Shown: one piece after another, positions 1 through 8,240 of the stretch
Layout of the letters: every line of letters starts with the position of its first letter
Position numbering within the stretch: position 1 is the first letter of the stretch
Source of the DNA: a bacterium
GTDB taxonomy: Bacteria > Myxococcota > UBA727 > JAUIJE01
Reading direction: 5' to 3'
DNA length: 64,000 bases
Assembly (NCBI GenBank): GCA_030431455.1
Contig: JAUIJE010000015.1
Location: 124,001-188,000 of the forward strand
Program-made: the position numbers and the translations under genes
Notes under the pieces: model-generated
What the model saw: the letters and a program-made list of their open reading frames with translations, nothing else
Told to the model about the DNA's origin: nothing
Databases searched by the model: none

Positions 1-2268
1 CCCGAGGTGGTGCCCTTTGCCGGCGGGCACCTGAGCGTGGGCGACGCGGACGCCGACGGCTGGACGGACCTGGTGGCGTTCAACGATCGGCGGATTCAGA
101 TCGCCTACGGCGACGGCGACGTGCCGTTTTTGGTCACCAGCGAGACCACCACGCCGGGCTTCGACCTCGCCCCGCGGCTGGCCCGGATCGACGGGGACCA
201 AGCGGTGGACGTGCTCGCGCCGTTTTTGGCCGGGGTGCAGCTGTTTCGTGGCGACCCGGGACGCAGCGTGGTGCCGATCGCGTTGCCCACCGCGGAGTTG
301 ACCCCGGCCGAAGAAAACGTGCCCCTGGGGGTGCGGGCCGCGATCCCGTTTGTGCACGACGACACCCTGCTCGTGCAGCGCACCGCCCAAGGGGTGGGCA
401 TGGCGGTGCAGGGCAAACCCACCGAGGCCGCCGCGGTGGAGCAGATGTTGAGCAACACCACCGGCGCGTTGGCCCGGCGCTTGGCCATCGCCGACATCGA
501 TCCCCCCGACGACGACGAACGCCCCGAGGGGAGTCCGGAAGAGGTGGGTCTGGCCTTCGCCAACGCCACCTTCGTCGATGTGGTGAGCGTGGCCTGCGAG
601 GATGGCACCGGGCCGGACATGCCCGGCAGCTGCGCGGTGGAGCCGCGCCAGCGGTTGCCGCTCCCCGCCGGCAAGGTGGTGCTGCCCGACGGGGGCACGT
701 TCTTCGGAGACCGCAACGGGGACGGGTGGCCTGACCTGTTGGTCACGGTGGACGCGGAGGATGGTGAGTCAAAGATCGCAGTGGCATTGGCGGACGGCAG
801 CGGTGGCTTCGCCGCCCTGGCGGTCGATGAGGCGTTGAACGACGCGGTCGCCTGCCGCAACTGTGACAACCTGCGGGACTCGGGGTTGCTGGCGGTGGCC
901 TACCTGGACGATGACGACACCATCGATTTTGTATCCGTGAACACCGTCTATTTCACCGACGCCGCGACCCTCGCCCTCGAGGAGAAGGCCCGGGCGCCAC
1001 GGCGCTGGCGCAGCGCGGTGGTGGGCAATCTGGATCAAGGCACATCGCTCGACGTCGCCGGGGTGGGGCCGGGGCGCATCGACGTGTTGACCCAACGCGA
1101 GGACGGCGAGTTCAATCTCAACACCATCGGGGTACAAGGGGTGCCGGAGACCGTGCACGCGGGCGACTTCGACGGTGACTACTACACCGACCTCGCCTGG
1201 GCCGCGGGCAACCAGATCCACGTGTTGTATGGACAAGACACCGTGGGCTTGGCCCAGCCGTCGGTGGTGGCCGACGTCGGGCCCCCCGAGCGGTTGCAGA
1301 CGGTGCGCGTGCCCGGCGATGTGTTCGACGATCTGTTGTTCACCACCGAGACGCCGGACGGGACATCGCTGCTCTACGCCCTCGAAGGGCAGGGCACGCG
1401 GCAGATGACCTCGCTCATCGCCAAGGAAGGCCCGTTGCTCGTGGCCACCGAGCCCTTCGCCCGGGGGGGCGACGCCGACGAGGTGTTGTTGGTCGAGATC
1501 GGGCCGCCTCCCGGCCCGCGGCGGCTGGTGTTCCGCCGGGTGGAGGTCGCCGCCCGCGCCGAGGGCCCGCCGCCCTCGGTCGACCTCGCGGTGCCCGGCG
1601 ATTGTCCGATTCCGCGGCGCATCGGGGTGGCGATCCGCCCCACCGACCTCGACGGGGACGGCGTCGACGAGATCGTGGCGGTGGAGACGGACAGCCCGGA
1701 GGCGATCCAGGACGGGGACCCCGCGGTGGATGGGGTCTGGCGTTTGACCGTGATGCGGCTCGACGACCAAGACACATTGTCGTGCACCGCGATGCCCTCG
1801 CTGACGTTTGACGGGGCGCCCAACAAGAACGCAGTGACATTGAGCGACGTGGACGGGGACGGGCGGCTCGATGTCATCGCCGCCCTCGGGCCCTACCCCC
1901 CGGGGCTCGATCAGCGCGCGGGGGTGGCGGTGTGGTGGGGCAACGCCGCGGGCGGGTTCGACGCGCCCACCGCCTGGCCGCTTGAGGCCGGCCGGGTTCA
2001 CGTGGCCACCGCCCAGCTCGACCAGGTCCCCGGACACGAGCTGTTGGCCCTCGCCGGGGACCGCTTGCTGGCGTTTCAGCTCGCCGACCGCACGCCGCGC
2101 TTGGCGTTTGACGACGTCGCCCCCCGGGGGGCGTCGTCGATGGTGGGCACCGACTTTGACCAAGACGGGCTCGACGACGTGGCGGTCGGGACCAACAACG
2201 CGATCTTCGTGTTCCACGGCGCGGCGTGCACCGCGGAGGCGGCCGATCGCGGGGCGTGCACGCGATGA
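1..2268 (+). CDS. FG-GAP/VCBS-repeat surface protein, 5' end outside the window
   Basis: The frame is open from the first base, so the N-terminus and any signal peptide lie to the left; 755 residues are visible. It carries repeated Asp/Gly calcium-loop motifs of the FG-GAP (integrin alpha beta-propeller) type spread over the whole length, such as DADADGWTDLV, DLDGDGVDEIV, DVDGDGRLDVI and DFDQDGLDDVAVG. Two close Cys pairs sit around residues 200-215 and near 285. Such propellers are usually extracellular and bind calcium or ligands; the ligand cannot be read here. The stop codon overlaps the start of the PEGA gene in ATGA, so the two are probably co-translated. The repeat class is sure; the role is unknown. 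Confidence 0.85.
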   Translation, partial: PEVVPFAGGHLSVGDADADGWTDLVAFNDRRIQIAYGDGDVPFLVTSETTTPGFDLAPRLARIDGDQAVDVLAPFLAGVQLFRGDPGRSVVPIALPTAELTPAEENVPLGVRAAIPFVHDDTLLVQRTAQGVGMAVQGKPTEAAAVEQMLSNTTGALARRLAIADIDPPDDDERPEGSPEEVGLAFANATFVDVVSVACEDGTGPDMPGSCAVEPRQRLPLPAGKVVLPDGGTFFGDRNGDGWPDLLVTVDAEDGESKIAVALADGSGGFAALAVDEALNDAVACRNCDNLRDSGLLAVAYLDDDDTIDFVSVNTVYFTDAATLALEEKARAPRRWRSAVVGNLDQGTSLDVAGVGPGRIDVLTQREDGEFNLNTIGVQGVPETVHAGDFDGDYYTDLAWAAGNQIHVLYGQDTVGLAQPSVVADVGPPERLQTVRVPGDVFDDLLFTTETPDGTSLLYALEGQGTRQMTSLIAKEGPLLVATEPFARGGDADEVLLVEIGPPPGPRRLVFRRVEVAARAEGPPPSVDLAVPGDCPIPRRIGVAIRPTDLDGDGVDEIVAVETDSPEAIQDGDPAVDGVWRLTVMRLDDQDTLSCTAMPSLTFDGAPNKNAVTLSDVDGDGRLDVIAALGPYPPGLDQRAGVAVWWGNAAGGFDAPTAWPLEAGRVHVATAQLDQVPGHELLALAGDRLLAFQLADRTPRLAFDDVAPRGASSMVGTDFDQDGLDDVAVGTNNAIFVFHGAACTAEAADRGACTR

Positions 2269-3404
2269 TGCTCACCACGTCGATGTTGCTCGGCCTGCTC
2301 GCGGTGCCCGCCGCGCCCGACGAGGGGCCGCCCCGTCCACCCCCCCCGCGCCCCGCGGACGTAGAGCGCGCCAAGGGCTTGTACCAAGCGGGGGCCGCGG
2401 CCTACGCCAAGGGCCAGTACCTGGTGGCCATAGACGCGTTCGACGCCGCGCTCCTCGTCGTGCGGCGGCCGACGGTGGTGTTCTCCTTGGCCCAGGCCGA
2501 ACGGCTTCAGTACTTCGTCGACGGCACCCCCGCGCGGCTCGAACGCGCGGTGGACCTCTATCGTGAATACCTGCGCAGCCAGCCGCAGGGGGCGCGCCGC
2601 GACCACGCCGGCCAACACCTCGCCACCCTCGTGCCCCTGCTCGAGCGGGTCCGCCTCGACGCGGACACCCAGGCCGGCCCGGTCCCGCCCCGGCTCATCG
2701 TGTCGTCGACCACGCCGGGCGCCCGGGCTCAAGTCGGTGCCCAGGAGCCCCAACCGGTGCCGGCGTCGTTCGAGCTGTCCCCCGGGCCGGTCACGGTGGT
2801 CGTGTCCGCCCCGGGCCACGACGACGCGACCCGGGCGTTGGCGCTCAAGCCGGGCACGTCGGTGGCGGTCAACGTCGAGCTCACCCCGCACCCCGGCCGC
2901 CTGGTCGTCGCCCGCGGGCCGCTCTCCACCGTGACCGTCGACGGCGCGGTGGTCGACGACGGGGTGCAGCGGTTGGCCCCCGGCCGGCATCGGGTGCGGG
3001 TCACCGGCCACAGCCGCGCGACCCACGACGAGACGGTCACGGTCAATAGCGACGAGCTGGTCGAGGTGAACGCGGCCCAGCCGGTGAACGCCCAGACCTG
3101 GCTCGGCCTCATCACCGCCGGCCTCGGGGGGGCGGTGGCCCTGGGCGCGGGGGTCCCGCTCGGGGTGGTGGCCGCGGCCGAGCTCGAGGCCGCGTCCCTG
3201 GAGCGCACCGCCACCGAGGTGCGGGCGCTCACCGTCGACGAGTCCGCCCACCACGGGGACCTGGAGGTGCGGCGCGACACCGCCGCGCGCGCCGCGGTGG
3301 TGATGGTCGCGGTGGGGGCGGCGGCGATGGTCGCGGGCGCCTTGTTGGTGGCCTTGGACTTCCCCGTCGGAGGCGGCGGGGAAGCGGAGGGCGAGGTTGA
3401 GTGA
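2265..3404 (+). CDS. PEGA-domain membrane protein
   Basis: A 379-residue protein. I chose the ATG at 2265 because it overlaps the previous stop (ATGA) and begins a hydrophobic signal-like segment (MMLTTSMLLGLLAVPAAP). A short Pro-rich linker follows, then a TPR-like helical region (about residues 30-130), then two PEGA-type beta repeats (about 145-285: PRLIVSSTTPGA and GRLVVARGPLSTVTVDG). Two hydrophobic segments near the C-terminus (about 290-315 and 345-370) look like membrane helices. PEGA repeats are common in myxobacterial envelope proteins, often near Ser/Thr kinases, as here. It overlaps the sigma-factor gene by 8 bases. The function is inferred only as envelope-associated scaffold or sensor. 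Confidence 0.75.
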   Translation: MMLTTSMLLGLLAVPAAPDEGPPRPPPPRPADVERAKGLYQAGAAAYAKGQYLVAIDAFDAALLVVRRPTVVFSLAQAERLQYFVDGTPARLERAVDLYREYLRSQPQGARRDHAGQHLATLVPLLERVRLDADTQAGPVPPRLIVSSTTPGARAQVGAQEPQPVPASFELSPGPVTVVVSAPGHDDATRALALKPGTSVAVNVELTPHPGRLVVARGPLSTVTVDGAVVDDGVQRLAPGRHRVRVTGHSRATHDETVTVNSDELVEVNAAQPVNAQTWLGLITAGLGGAVALGAGVPLGVVAAAELEAASLERTATEVRALTVDESAHHGDLEVRRDTAARAAVVMVAVGAAAMVAGALLVALDFPVGGGGEAEGEVE

Positions 3405-3960
3405 CGTCGAGGATGTGACCGACCTGCTCACCGCGGTCACCGAAGGCGACCCGGGGGCGGTGGAGGCGTTGTTGCCGCTGGTCTACGCCGAGCTCAAGCG
3501 CCGGGCCGACGGCCTGATGCGGCGCGAACGGGCGGGCCACACCCTGCAGCCGACCCAGTTGGTGCACGACGCCTACCTCGCGTTGGTGCAGCAGCGTCGC
3601 GCCACCTGGCAGAACCGGGCGCATTTTTTCGCCGTGGCCTCGCAGAAGATGCGGCGCATCCTCGTCGACCACGCCCGCGCCCGGCACCGGCAAAAACGTG
3701 GCGGGGGCGCCCTGCGCATCTCCCTGCACGACGGGCTCGGGCTCACCACCCAGCGCGACGAGGACGTGCTCGCGGTCGAGCAAGCCCTCAAGCGGCTGGA
3801 AGAAGTGGACGAACGCCAAGCCCACATCGTCACCCTGCGGTTCTTCTCCGGGCTCACCGTCGACGAGGTCGCGGCGGTGCTGGGCACGTCCAAGCGCGCG
3901 GTGGAAGCGGAGTGGACCATGATCAAGGCCTGGATGCGCCGGGAGCTGGCCGTGCCATGA
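3397..3960 (+). CDS. ECF-type RNA polymerase sigma factor (Sig-70_X6 family)
   Basis: 187 residues starting at TTG 3397, preceded by a purine-rich GGAAGCGGAGGGCGAGG stretch inside the upstream gene; GTG at 3415 is an alternative start. The region-2 motif QPTQLVHDAYLALVQQ, followed by WQNRAHFFAVASQKMRRILVDHARAR, is characteristic of the Sig-70_X6 (TIGR02999) group of extracytoplasmic-function-like sigma factors. Region 4 shows the HTH TVDEVAAVLGTSKRAVEAEW. Members of this group are typically encoded beside Hanks-type kinases, and here the kinase start overlaps the stop (ATGA). No anti-sigma gene is visible, so control by phosphorylation or complex formation with the kinase is a reasonable inference. 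Confidence 0.92.
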   Translation: MSDVEDVTDLLTAVTEGDPGAVEALLPLVYAELKRRADGLMRRERAGHTLQPTQLVHDAYLALVQQRRATWQNRAHFFAVASQKMRRILVDHARARHRQKRGGGALRISLHDGLGLTTQRDEDVLAVEQALKRLEEVDERQAHIVTLRFFSGLTVDEVAAVLGTSKRAVEAEWTMIKAWMRRELAVP

Positions 3961-5048
3961 CCATCGAACGCCAACGTCACCAAGATGTCCGGGCCCTGTT
4001 CATGGAGCTGTTCGAGCAGGGGCCCGACGTGCGCGAGCACCGGCTGGCCGGGGTCGACGCCCAGCTCGCGGCCGAGGTGCGCTCGCTGTTGGTACACATG
4101 ACCGACGCCCCCCTGCTGGCCGCGCCCCCCGCGCAGGGCGACCCGCTCGGGCTCTGTGGCCAGCTGGTCGACGACCGCTACCAGGTCGAGCGGTTCGTGG
4201 CCGAGGGCGGCTTTTCCTACGTGTACCAAGCCGAGCAGGTGCGCTGGCGGCGCAAGGTCGCGCTCAAGGCGTTCAAGACCAGCCGGGCCCACGACGAGCG
4301 CGTGCGCGACGCGTTCATCAAAGAGGGCGCCCTGCTCGCGCAACTGTCCCAGCTGACCACTGCCATCGTACAGTCCTATGACATTGGCACGCTGGCCGAC
4401 GGCACCGGCGCCCCCCGCTTGTTCACCGCGCTGGAATGGCTCGAAGGCCGCACGTTGGCCCGGCTGTGCGCCGACGAGGGCATGCCCCGGTTCTCGTTCC
4501 CCCGTCTGTTCTCGGTGCTCGACCCCATCGCCCAGGGGCTCGGGGTCGCGCACCGAAGCGGCATCGCCCACCGGGACGTGAAGCCGGCCAACATCTTCCT
4601 CATCGAGCGCGAAGGGCACAATGTCGCTGTCAAGCTGCTCGACTTCGGGGTGGCCAAGGTCGCGGCCGAACACGCCCGCGGGTTCGACGACACCGGCAAC
4701 ACCATCAAGGCGTTTACCCTCGGCTACGGCGCCCCCGAGCAGCTCAAAAAAGACGGCCCCCCCAGCGGGCCGTGGACGGATGTGTATTCCTTGGCGCTGG
4801 TCGCCACCGAGCTGCTCGCCGGCCGGCGCATCGTCGACGCTGGCGACCCGATCTCGGCGATGAAACGCCTCAACGAAGCCAGCGCGCGCGCCACCCCCCG
4901 CGAGCTCGGGGCCCAGGTGTCGCGCCGGGTGGAGAAGGTGTTCCGCAAGGCCCTCGCCCCGCGTCCCGACGACCGCTACCCCGACGTCTCCGCGTTTTGG
5001 ACCGCGCTTCACCACGCCGCCCCCCGCCGGTGGGGCAGCGACAACTGA
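3957..5048 (+). CDS. Hanks-type serine/threonine protein kinase
   Basis: 363 residues from ATG 3957, which overlaps the sigma stop. About 75 residues precede the kinase fold. Kinase landmarks are intact: glycine loop EGGFSYVYQ, the ATP-anchoring Lys104 in VALKAFK, catalytic HRD at His205-Asp207 (IAHRDVKPANI), DFG at Asp229, and the activation-segment APE motif in GYGAPEQLK. There is no transmembrane helix or extracellular sensor, so it is a soluble kinase that must take its input through partners. Translational coupling to the sigma factor suggests it phosphorylates or otherwise gates that factor; this is inference. Confidence 0.93.
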   Translation: MTIERQRHQDVRALFMELFEQGPDVREHRLAGVDAQLAAEVRSLLVHMTDAPLLAAPPAQGDPLGLCGQLVDDRYQVERFVAEGGFSYVYQAEQVRWRRKVALKAFKTSRAHDERVRDAFIKEGALLAQLSQLTTAIVQSYDIGTLADGTGAPRLFTALEWLEGRTLARLCADEGMPRFSFPRLFSVLDPIAQGLGVAHRSGIAHRDVKPANIFLIEREGHNVAVKLLDFGVAKVAAEHARGFDDTGNTIKAFTLGYGAPEQLKKDGPPSGPWTDVYSLALVATELLAGRRIVDAGDPISAMKRLNEASARATPRELGAQVSRRVEKVFRKALAPRPDDRYPDVSAFWTALHHAAPRRWGSDN

Positions 5049-5083
5049 CTTGTCAAAGCGCGGGCCCGGCCCGAACATGCCCC

Positions 5084-6154
5084 ATGGCGTACCTGATCGA
5101 GCCCGGCATTGAGTGCATGTTGGCCAAGGCCACCGACAAGATCCCCGCCGCGGGTGACTACCTGTTCGAGCCCAAGTGGGACGGCTTTCGCGCGCTGGTC
5201 TTTCGCGACGGCGACGAGGTCTACATCCAGTCCCGGGACAAAAAGCCCCTGCTCCGGTACTTCCCCGAGCTCAAAGCCCCGCTGTGTGCCCACACCCCCG
5301 CGCGCTGCGTGCTCGACGGTGAAATTGTCGTGGCCCAGGACGGCCGCCTCGAGTTTGAGACCTTGCAAATGCGACTGCATCCGGCCAAGTCGCGCATCGA
5401 CAAGCTCGCGGCCGAAATCCCCGCCAGCTTCGTGGCCTTTGACCTGCTCGCGGCCGGGGACGATGACCTGCGCGAGCGCCCCATGGCCGAGCGCCGCGAA
5501 CGGTTGCTGGCCGCGCTCGCCGGGTGTGCCCCGCCGCTTTATGTGACCCCCGCGACGACGTCGCGGGAGGTGGCCGCGGATTGGTTTGTACGGTTTGAGG
5601 GCGCGGGCCTCGACGGGGTGATGGCCAAGGCCCTGGATGGGCCTTACGTCGAGAAGAAGCGGGCCATGCTCAAGATCAAACACCGGCGCACCGCCGACTG
5701 TGTCGCGGCCGGGTTTCGTTGGCACAAAAAAGGGCCCGGAGAACTCTTGGGCTCGATCTTGCTCGGGCTCTATGACGACGACGGCAAGCTCCAGCACGTG
5801 GGGGTCACGTCGTCGTTCACCATGAAGCGCCGGGCCGAGCTGGTGGCGGAGCTGGCCCCCTGGCGGGACAACGCCCTCGACGGTCACCCCTGGGCGCAGT
5901 GGGCCGAGCTCGACGACAAAGCGACCAAACAAGGCATGGGCAGCCGGTGGAGCGCGGGCAAAGATCTGTCGTTCGAGCCCCTGCGCCCCACCCGCGTGGT
6001 CGAGGTCAAGTACGACCACATGCAGGGGCGGCGCTTTCGGCACGGCACGACGTTTGTGCGGTTTCGCGACGACCGTGACCCCGCCGGGTGCAACTACCAC
6101 CAGCTCGACGTGACCCCGCCGTACGAGCTGCGCGACATCTTTCGGCAGGGCTGA
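5084..6154 (+). CDS. ATP-dependent DNA ligase, LigC/LigD-ligase type
   Basis: 356 residues from ATG 5084. The adenylated lysine is Lys31 in the motif EPKWDGFR (motif I, KxDG). Further nucleotidyltransferase motifs are present: LDGEIV (motif III), FDLLA, EGLDGVMAK-like FEGAGLDGVMAK (motif IV) and the lysine-rich KIKHRRTADCV (motif V). A C-terminal OB fold with VVEVKYDH follows. The length is that of a stand-alone ligase domain of the LigC type, without the polymerase or nuclease domains of full LigD. Such ligases seal nicks in repair pathways such as non-homologous end joining or base excision; no Ku gene is nearby. It follows the kinase by 35 bases on the same strand and converges on the next gene with a 3-base gap. 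Confidence 0.93.
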   Translation: MAYLIEPGIECMLAKATDKIPAAGDYLFEPKWDGFRALVFRDGDEVYIQSRDKKPLLRYFPELKAPLCAHTPARCVLDGEIVVAQDGRLEFETLQMRLHPAKSRIDKLAAEIPASFVAFDLLAAGDDDLRERPMAERRERLLAALAGCAPPLYVTPATTSREVAADWFVRFEGAGLDGVMAKALDGPYVEKKRAMLKIKHRRTADCVAAGFRWHKKGPGELLGSILLGLYDDDGKLQHVGVTSSFTMKRRAELVAELAPWRDNALDGHPWAQWAELDDKATKQGMGSRWSAGKDLSFEPLRPTRVVEVKYDHMQGRRFRHGTTFVRFRDDRDPAGCNYHQLDVTPPYELRDIFRQG

Positions 6155-6157
6155 GGC

Positions 6158-7435
6158 TCAGGTCCCCCCGAAGCTCAGCTGGGCCCAGACTTTGCTGGCC
6201 TGGCCATGGAACAGCGGGTTGAGCTCGACGAGCTGGGTGGTCTGTCCGGGCGCGACTGTGGACGGGCCGCTGAGGTCGGCATAGGTGAAGCCCAACGGCC
6301 GGTCGCTGTCGTCGAGGAAGATGAGCAACCCTTGTGACTGGGCCCCCGCGGCCGCGGTCCCCTGGTTGGTGAAGGTGACCGTGAGGTTGGTGTCGCTCGC
6401 GGTGAGGGCGGTGGGCACAAGCTGGGCCGCGGGTTGGGCCACCCACAGCACATCCTCGTCGAGGTTGACCTCGGCGTGGTCCGCGGTGTCGAACCAACCG
6501 GACACCGCGGAGATGTCGATGCCCACAAAGTAACTGGATTCCGCCGAGGCCAGGCAGGTGCTCAGGGGGGCGCCATTGGGCAACACCCCCACCGACCCGC
6601 GCACGTAGGTCGCGCCCTCGACCGCGAGGGGGTTGTTGGCGTCGTCGCGCACGGTGATGTTGGCCGCGCGCAGGTTGCACACCGGCACCGCGGCTTGGGA
6701 CGTGATGGGCACAATGATGAACATGCCCGCGCTGTCCAGGGTCGAAATCCGCGTGAGGTACGCGGTGGGGGCCGCGTAGACCGCGGCGTTGGTGCCGTAC
6801 AAGGTCACGGGGACCTCCAGGACCATTTGTTCTGGGGTCAAGGTGCCGTCGCCGAAGCTGTCGCCCGCGATCACCCCCTGGTTGTTGCCCCCGGTCGGAA
6901 AACAGTCCGGCCCATCGTAGAACGCCTCCTGGCCAAACTGACTGCACGAGATGTCGCATACGTCGTCGTCTTGCCAGCCGCAGGGATCGTCGGTGCCACA
7001 AGTACAGGCTGAGTACATGCCGGCCCCGCACTCGCCGCCGCAGGCGCCTTCCCCGTCCCCATCGCCGTCACCATCTCCATCTCCGTCTCCATCTCCATCT
7101 CCATCTCCATCTCCATCGCCATCGCCTGAAGAACCGGAGTCGGCGGCTCCGCCGTCCGACGGTTCTTCCACGCCGCCGTCAGGCGGCCAGTCGCCATCGC
7201 CGTCGCCGTCGCCATCTCCGTCTCCGTCTCCGTCGCCATCGCCGACCGGCACACACACATAGTTGTTGCGGTCATCGGGGTCTTCCCAGGTGTACCCGTT
7301 CTCGCAGCGGACCTGGTCGCCGTCGCGCACGCAGTGATTCGCGCCTTGGCAGGGGTCTTCTTCGCCCGGACAACCCGCCACGAGCGAAAGCCCACCGCCC
7401 ACCACCGCCCACAACACCCAACGATGTCCGTCCAT
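6158..7435 (-). CDS. Lipoprotein with two Asp-Gly repeat tethers
   Basis: 425 residues. The start at 7435 has a GGAGG about 7 bases upstream. Signal II peptide with lipobox LVAGC, then a small Cys-rich stretch (CQGANHCVRDGDQVRC), a first Asp-Gly tract, a short Pro/Gly/Ser segment, a second Asp-Gly tract, and a second Cys cluster (CGGECGAGMYSACTCG). About 260 residues of beta-rich sequence at the C-terminus resemble CARDB/Ig-like adhesion domains (for example LTASDTNLTVTFTNQGTAAAG). It is predicted to be lipid-anchored and surface-displayed on a long flexible stalk. No catalytic motif was recognised. Both tracts are hexanucleotide repeats, so length change would keep the frame. Confidence 0.8.
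   Translation of the reverse strand: MDGHRWVLWAVVGGGLSLVAGCPGEEDPCQGANHCVRDGDQVRCENGYTWEDPDDRNNYVCVPVGDGDGDGDGDGDGDGDGDWPPDGGVEEPSDGGAADSGSSGDGDGDGDGDGDGDGDGDGDGDGDGEGACGGECGAGMYSACTCGTDDPCGWQDDDVCDISCSQFGQEAFYDGPDCFPTGGNNQGVIAGDSFGDGTLTPEQMVLEVPVTLYGTNAAVYAAPTAYLTRISTLDSAGMFIIVPITSQAAVPVCNLRAANITVRDDANNPLAVEGATYVRGSVGVLPNGAPLSTCLASAESSYFVGIDISAVSGWFDTADHAEVNLDEDVLWVAQPAAQLVPTALTASDTNLTVTFTNQGTAAAGAQSQGLLIFLDDSDRPLGFTYADLSGPSTVAPGQTTQLVELNPLFHGQASKVWAQLSFGGT
7049..7126 (-). repeat. Hexanucleotide tract encoding (Asp-Gly)n, tract 1
   Basis: Thirteen imperfect hexamers of the type GGCGAT/GGAGAT/GGGGAC on the minus strand, coding for the second Asp-Gly stalk of the lipoprotein at 6158-7435. Unit length six keeps the frame after slippage. 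Confidence 0.9.
7191..7243 (-). repeat. Hexanucleotide tract encoding (Asp-Gly)n, tract 2
   Basis: About nine imperfect GGCGAC/GGAGAC hexamers coding for the first Asp-Gly stalk of the same lipoprotein. Confidence 0.88.
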
Positions 7436-7569
7436 GTACGCACCTCCCCCAGCGGGAACGGATGAGCGCGGAATTTGGACGAAACCAGAGATCCCGCCCG
7501 CCCCCGGCGCGCGTTCCAGGTCGGCGGGTCGTCGGTGGTGTCCGCGCGCGCAAGTCGGTACACAGGAGC

Positions 7570-8220
7570 ATGGCCGGGATCGCGTTTTTTGATCTGGACC
7601 GCACCCTCCTCGAGGTCAACTCCGCGCGCCTGTGGCTCAGCCGCGAGTTGCAGCGGGGCCACATCAGCTGGTGGTTCATGGTCAAGTCGATGTTCTGGGT
7701 CATCCTCTACGAGCTGGGCTTGGCCCGGATGGAGCAGGTGCTCGAGCGCGCCATCGCCACCCTGCGCGGGACCGAGGAAGCGGCGGTGGTCAGCCGTACG
7801 CTCGAGTTTTGGCACGAAGAGGTCAAAGCCCGGGTGCGCCGCGGGGCGCTCGCGGCCCTGGAAGAACACCGCAAAAATGGTGACAAGCTGGTGCTGCTCA
7901 CGTCCAGCTCGGTGTACATGTCCGACGCCGCCCGCGAACAGTTCGGCCTCGACGACATCCTCTGCAACCGCTTCGAGGTCATCGACGGACGCTTCACCGG
8001 CCGGCCCGACGGCCCCCTCTGTTTTGGCGCCGGCAAGCTGGTGCACGCCCAGGCGTGGGCCGAACAGCACGGGGTCGAGCTCGCGGCGTGCACCTTCTAC
8101 ACCGACAGCTATTCAGATTTGCCCGCCCTGCTCGCGGTGGGGCGCCCGGTGTGTGTCCACCCCGACGGCCGGCTTCGCCGCGAGGCCTCCCGCCGCGGCT
8201 GGGACATCGCCTACTGGTGA
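7570..8220 (+). CDS. HAD-superfamily IB phosphatase (SerB-like)
   Basis: 216 residues from ATG 7570, with AGGAG close upstream; an in-frame upstream extension is Arg/Pro-rich and unlikely. The nucleophile motif is FFDLDRTLLE (Asp8, Asp10), followed by a mostly helical cap (about 20-85), motif II LLTSSS and motif IV TDSYSDLPALLAVGRPVCVHPD, the typical ending of HAD-IB phosphoserine-phosphatase-like enzymes (PF12710). Members hydrolyse phosphomonoesters, with phosphoserine or lysophospholipid-type substrates known; the substrate here is not readable. It runs into the next secreted-protein gene with a 20-base gap, perhaps one transcript. Confidence 0.88.
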   Translation: MAGIAFFDLDRTLLEVNSARLWLSRELQRGHISWWFMVKSMFWVILYELGLARMEQVLERAIATLRGTEEAAVVSRTLEFWHEEVKARVRRGALAALEEHRKNGDKLVLLTSSSVYMSDAAREQFGLDDILCNRFEVIDGRFTGRPDGPLCFGAGKLVHAQAWAEQHGVELAACTFYTDSYSDLPALLAVGRPVCVHPDGRLRREASRRGWDIAYW

Positions 8221-8240
8221 CCGACCCGAACGGAACCGAG

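Noticed and set aside
3573-5078. Long open frame on the minus strand opposite the sigma factor and kinase genes; similar long frames lie opposite 769-2217, 17963-20419, 40281-42713, 47136-49064, 54538-56178 and 56316-58409.
   Set aside because: In high-GC DNA antisense frames stay open by chance. These show no domain motifs, while the sense frames have complete motif sets.
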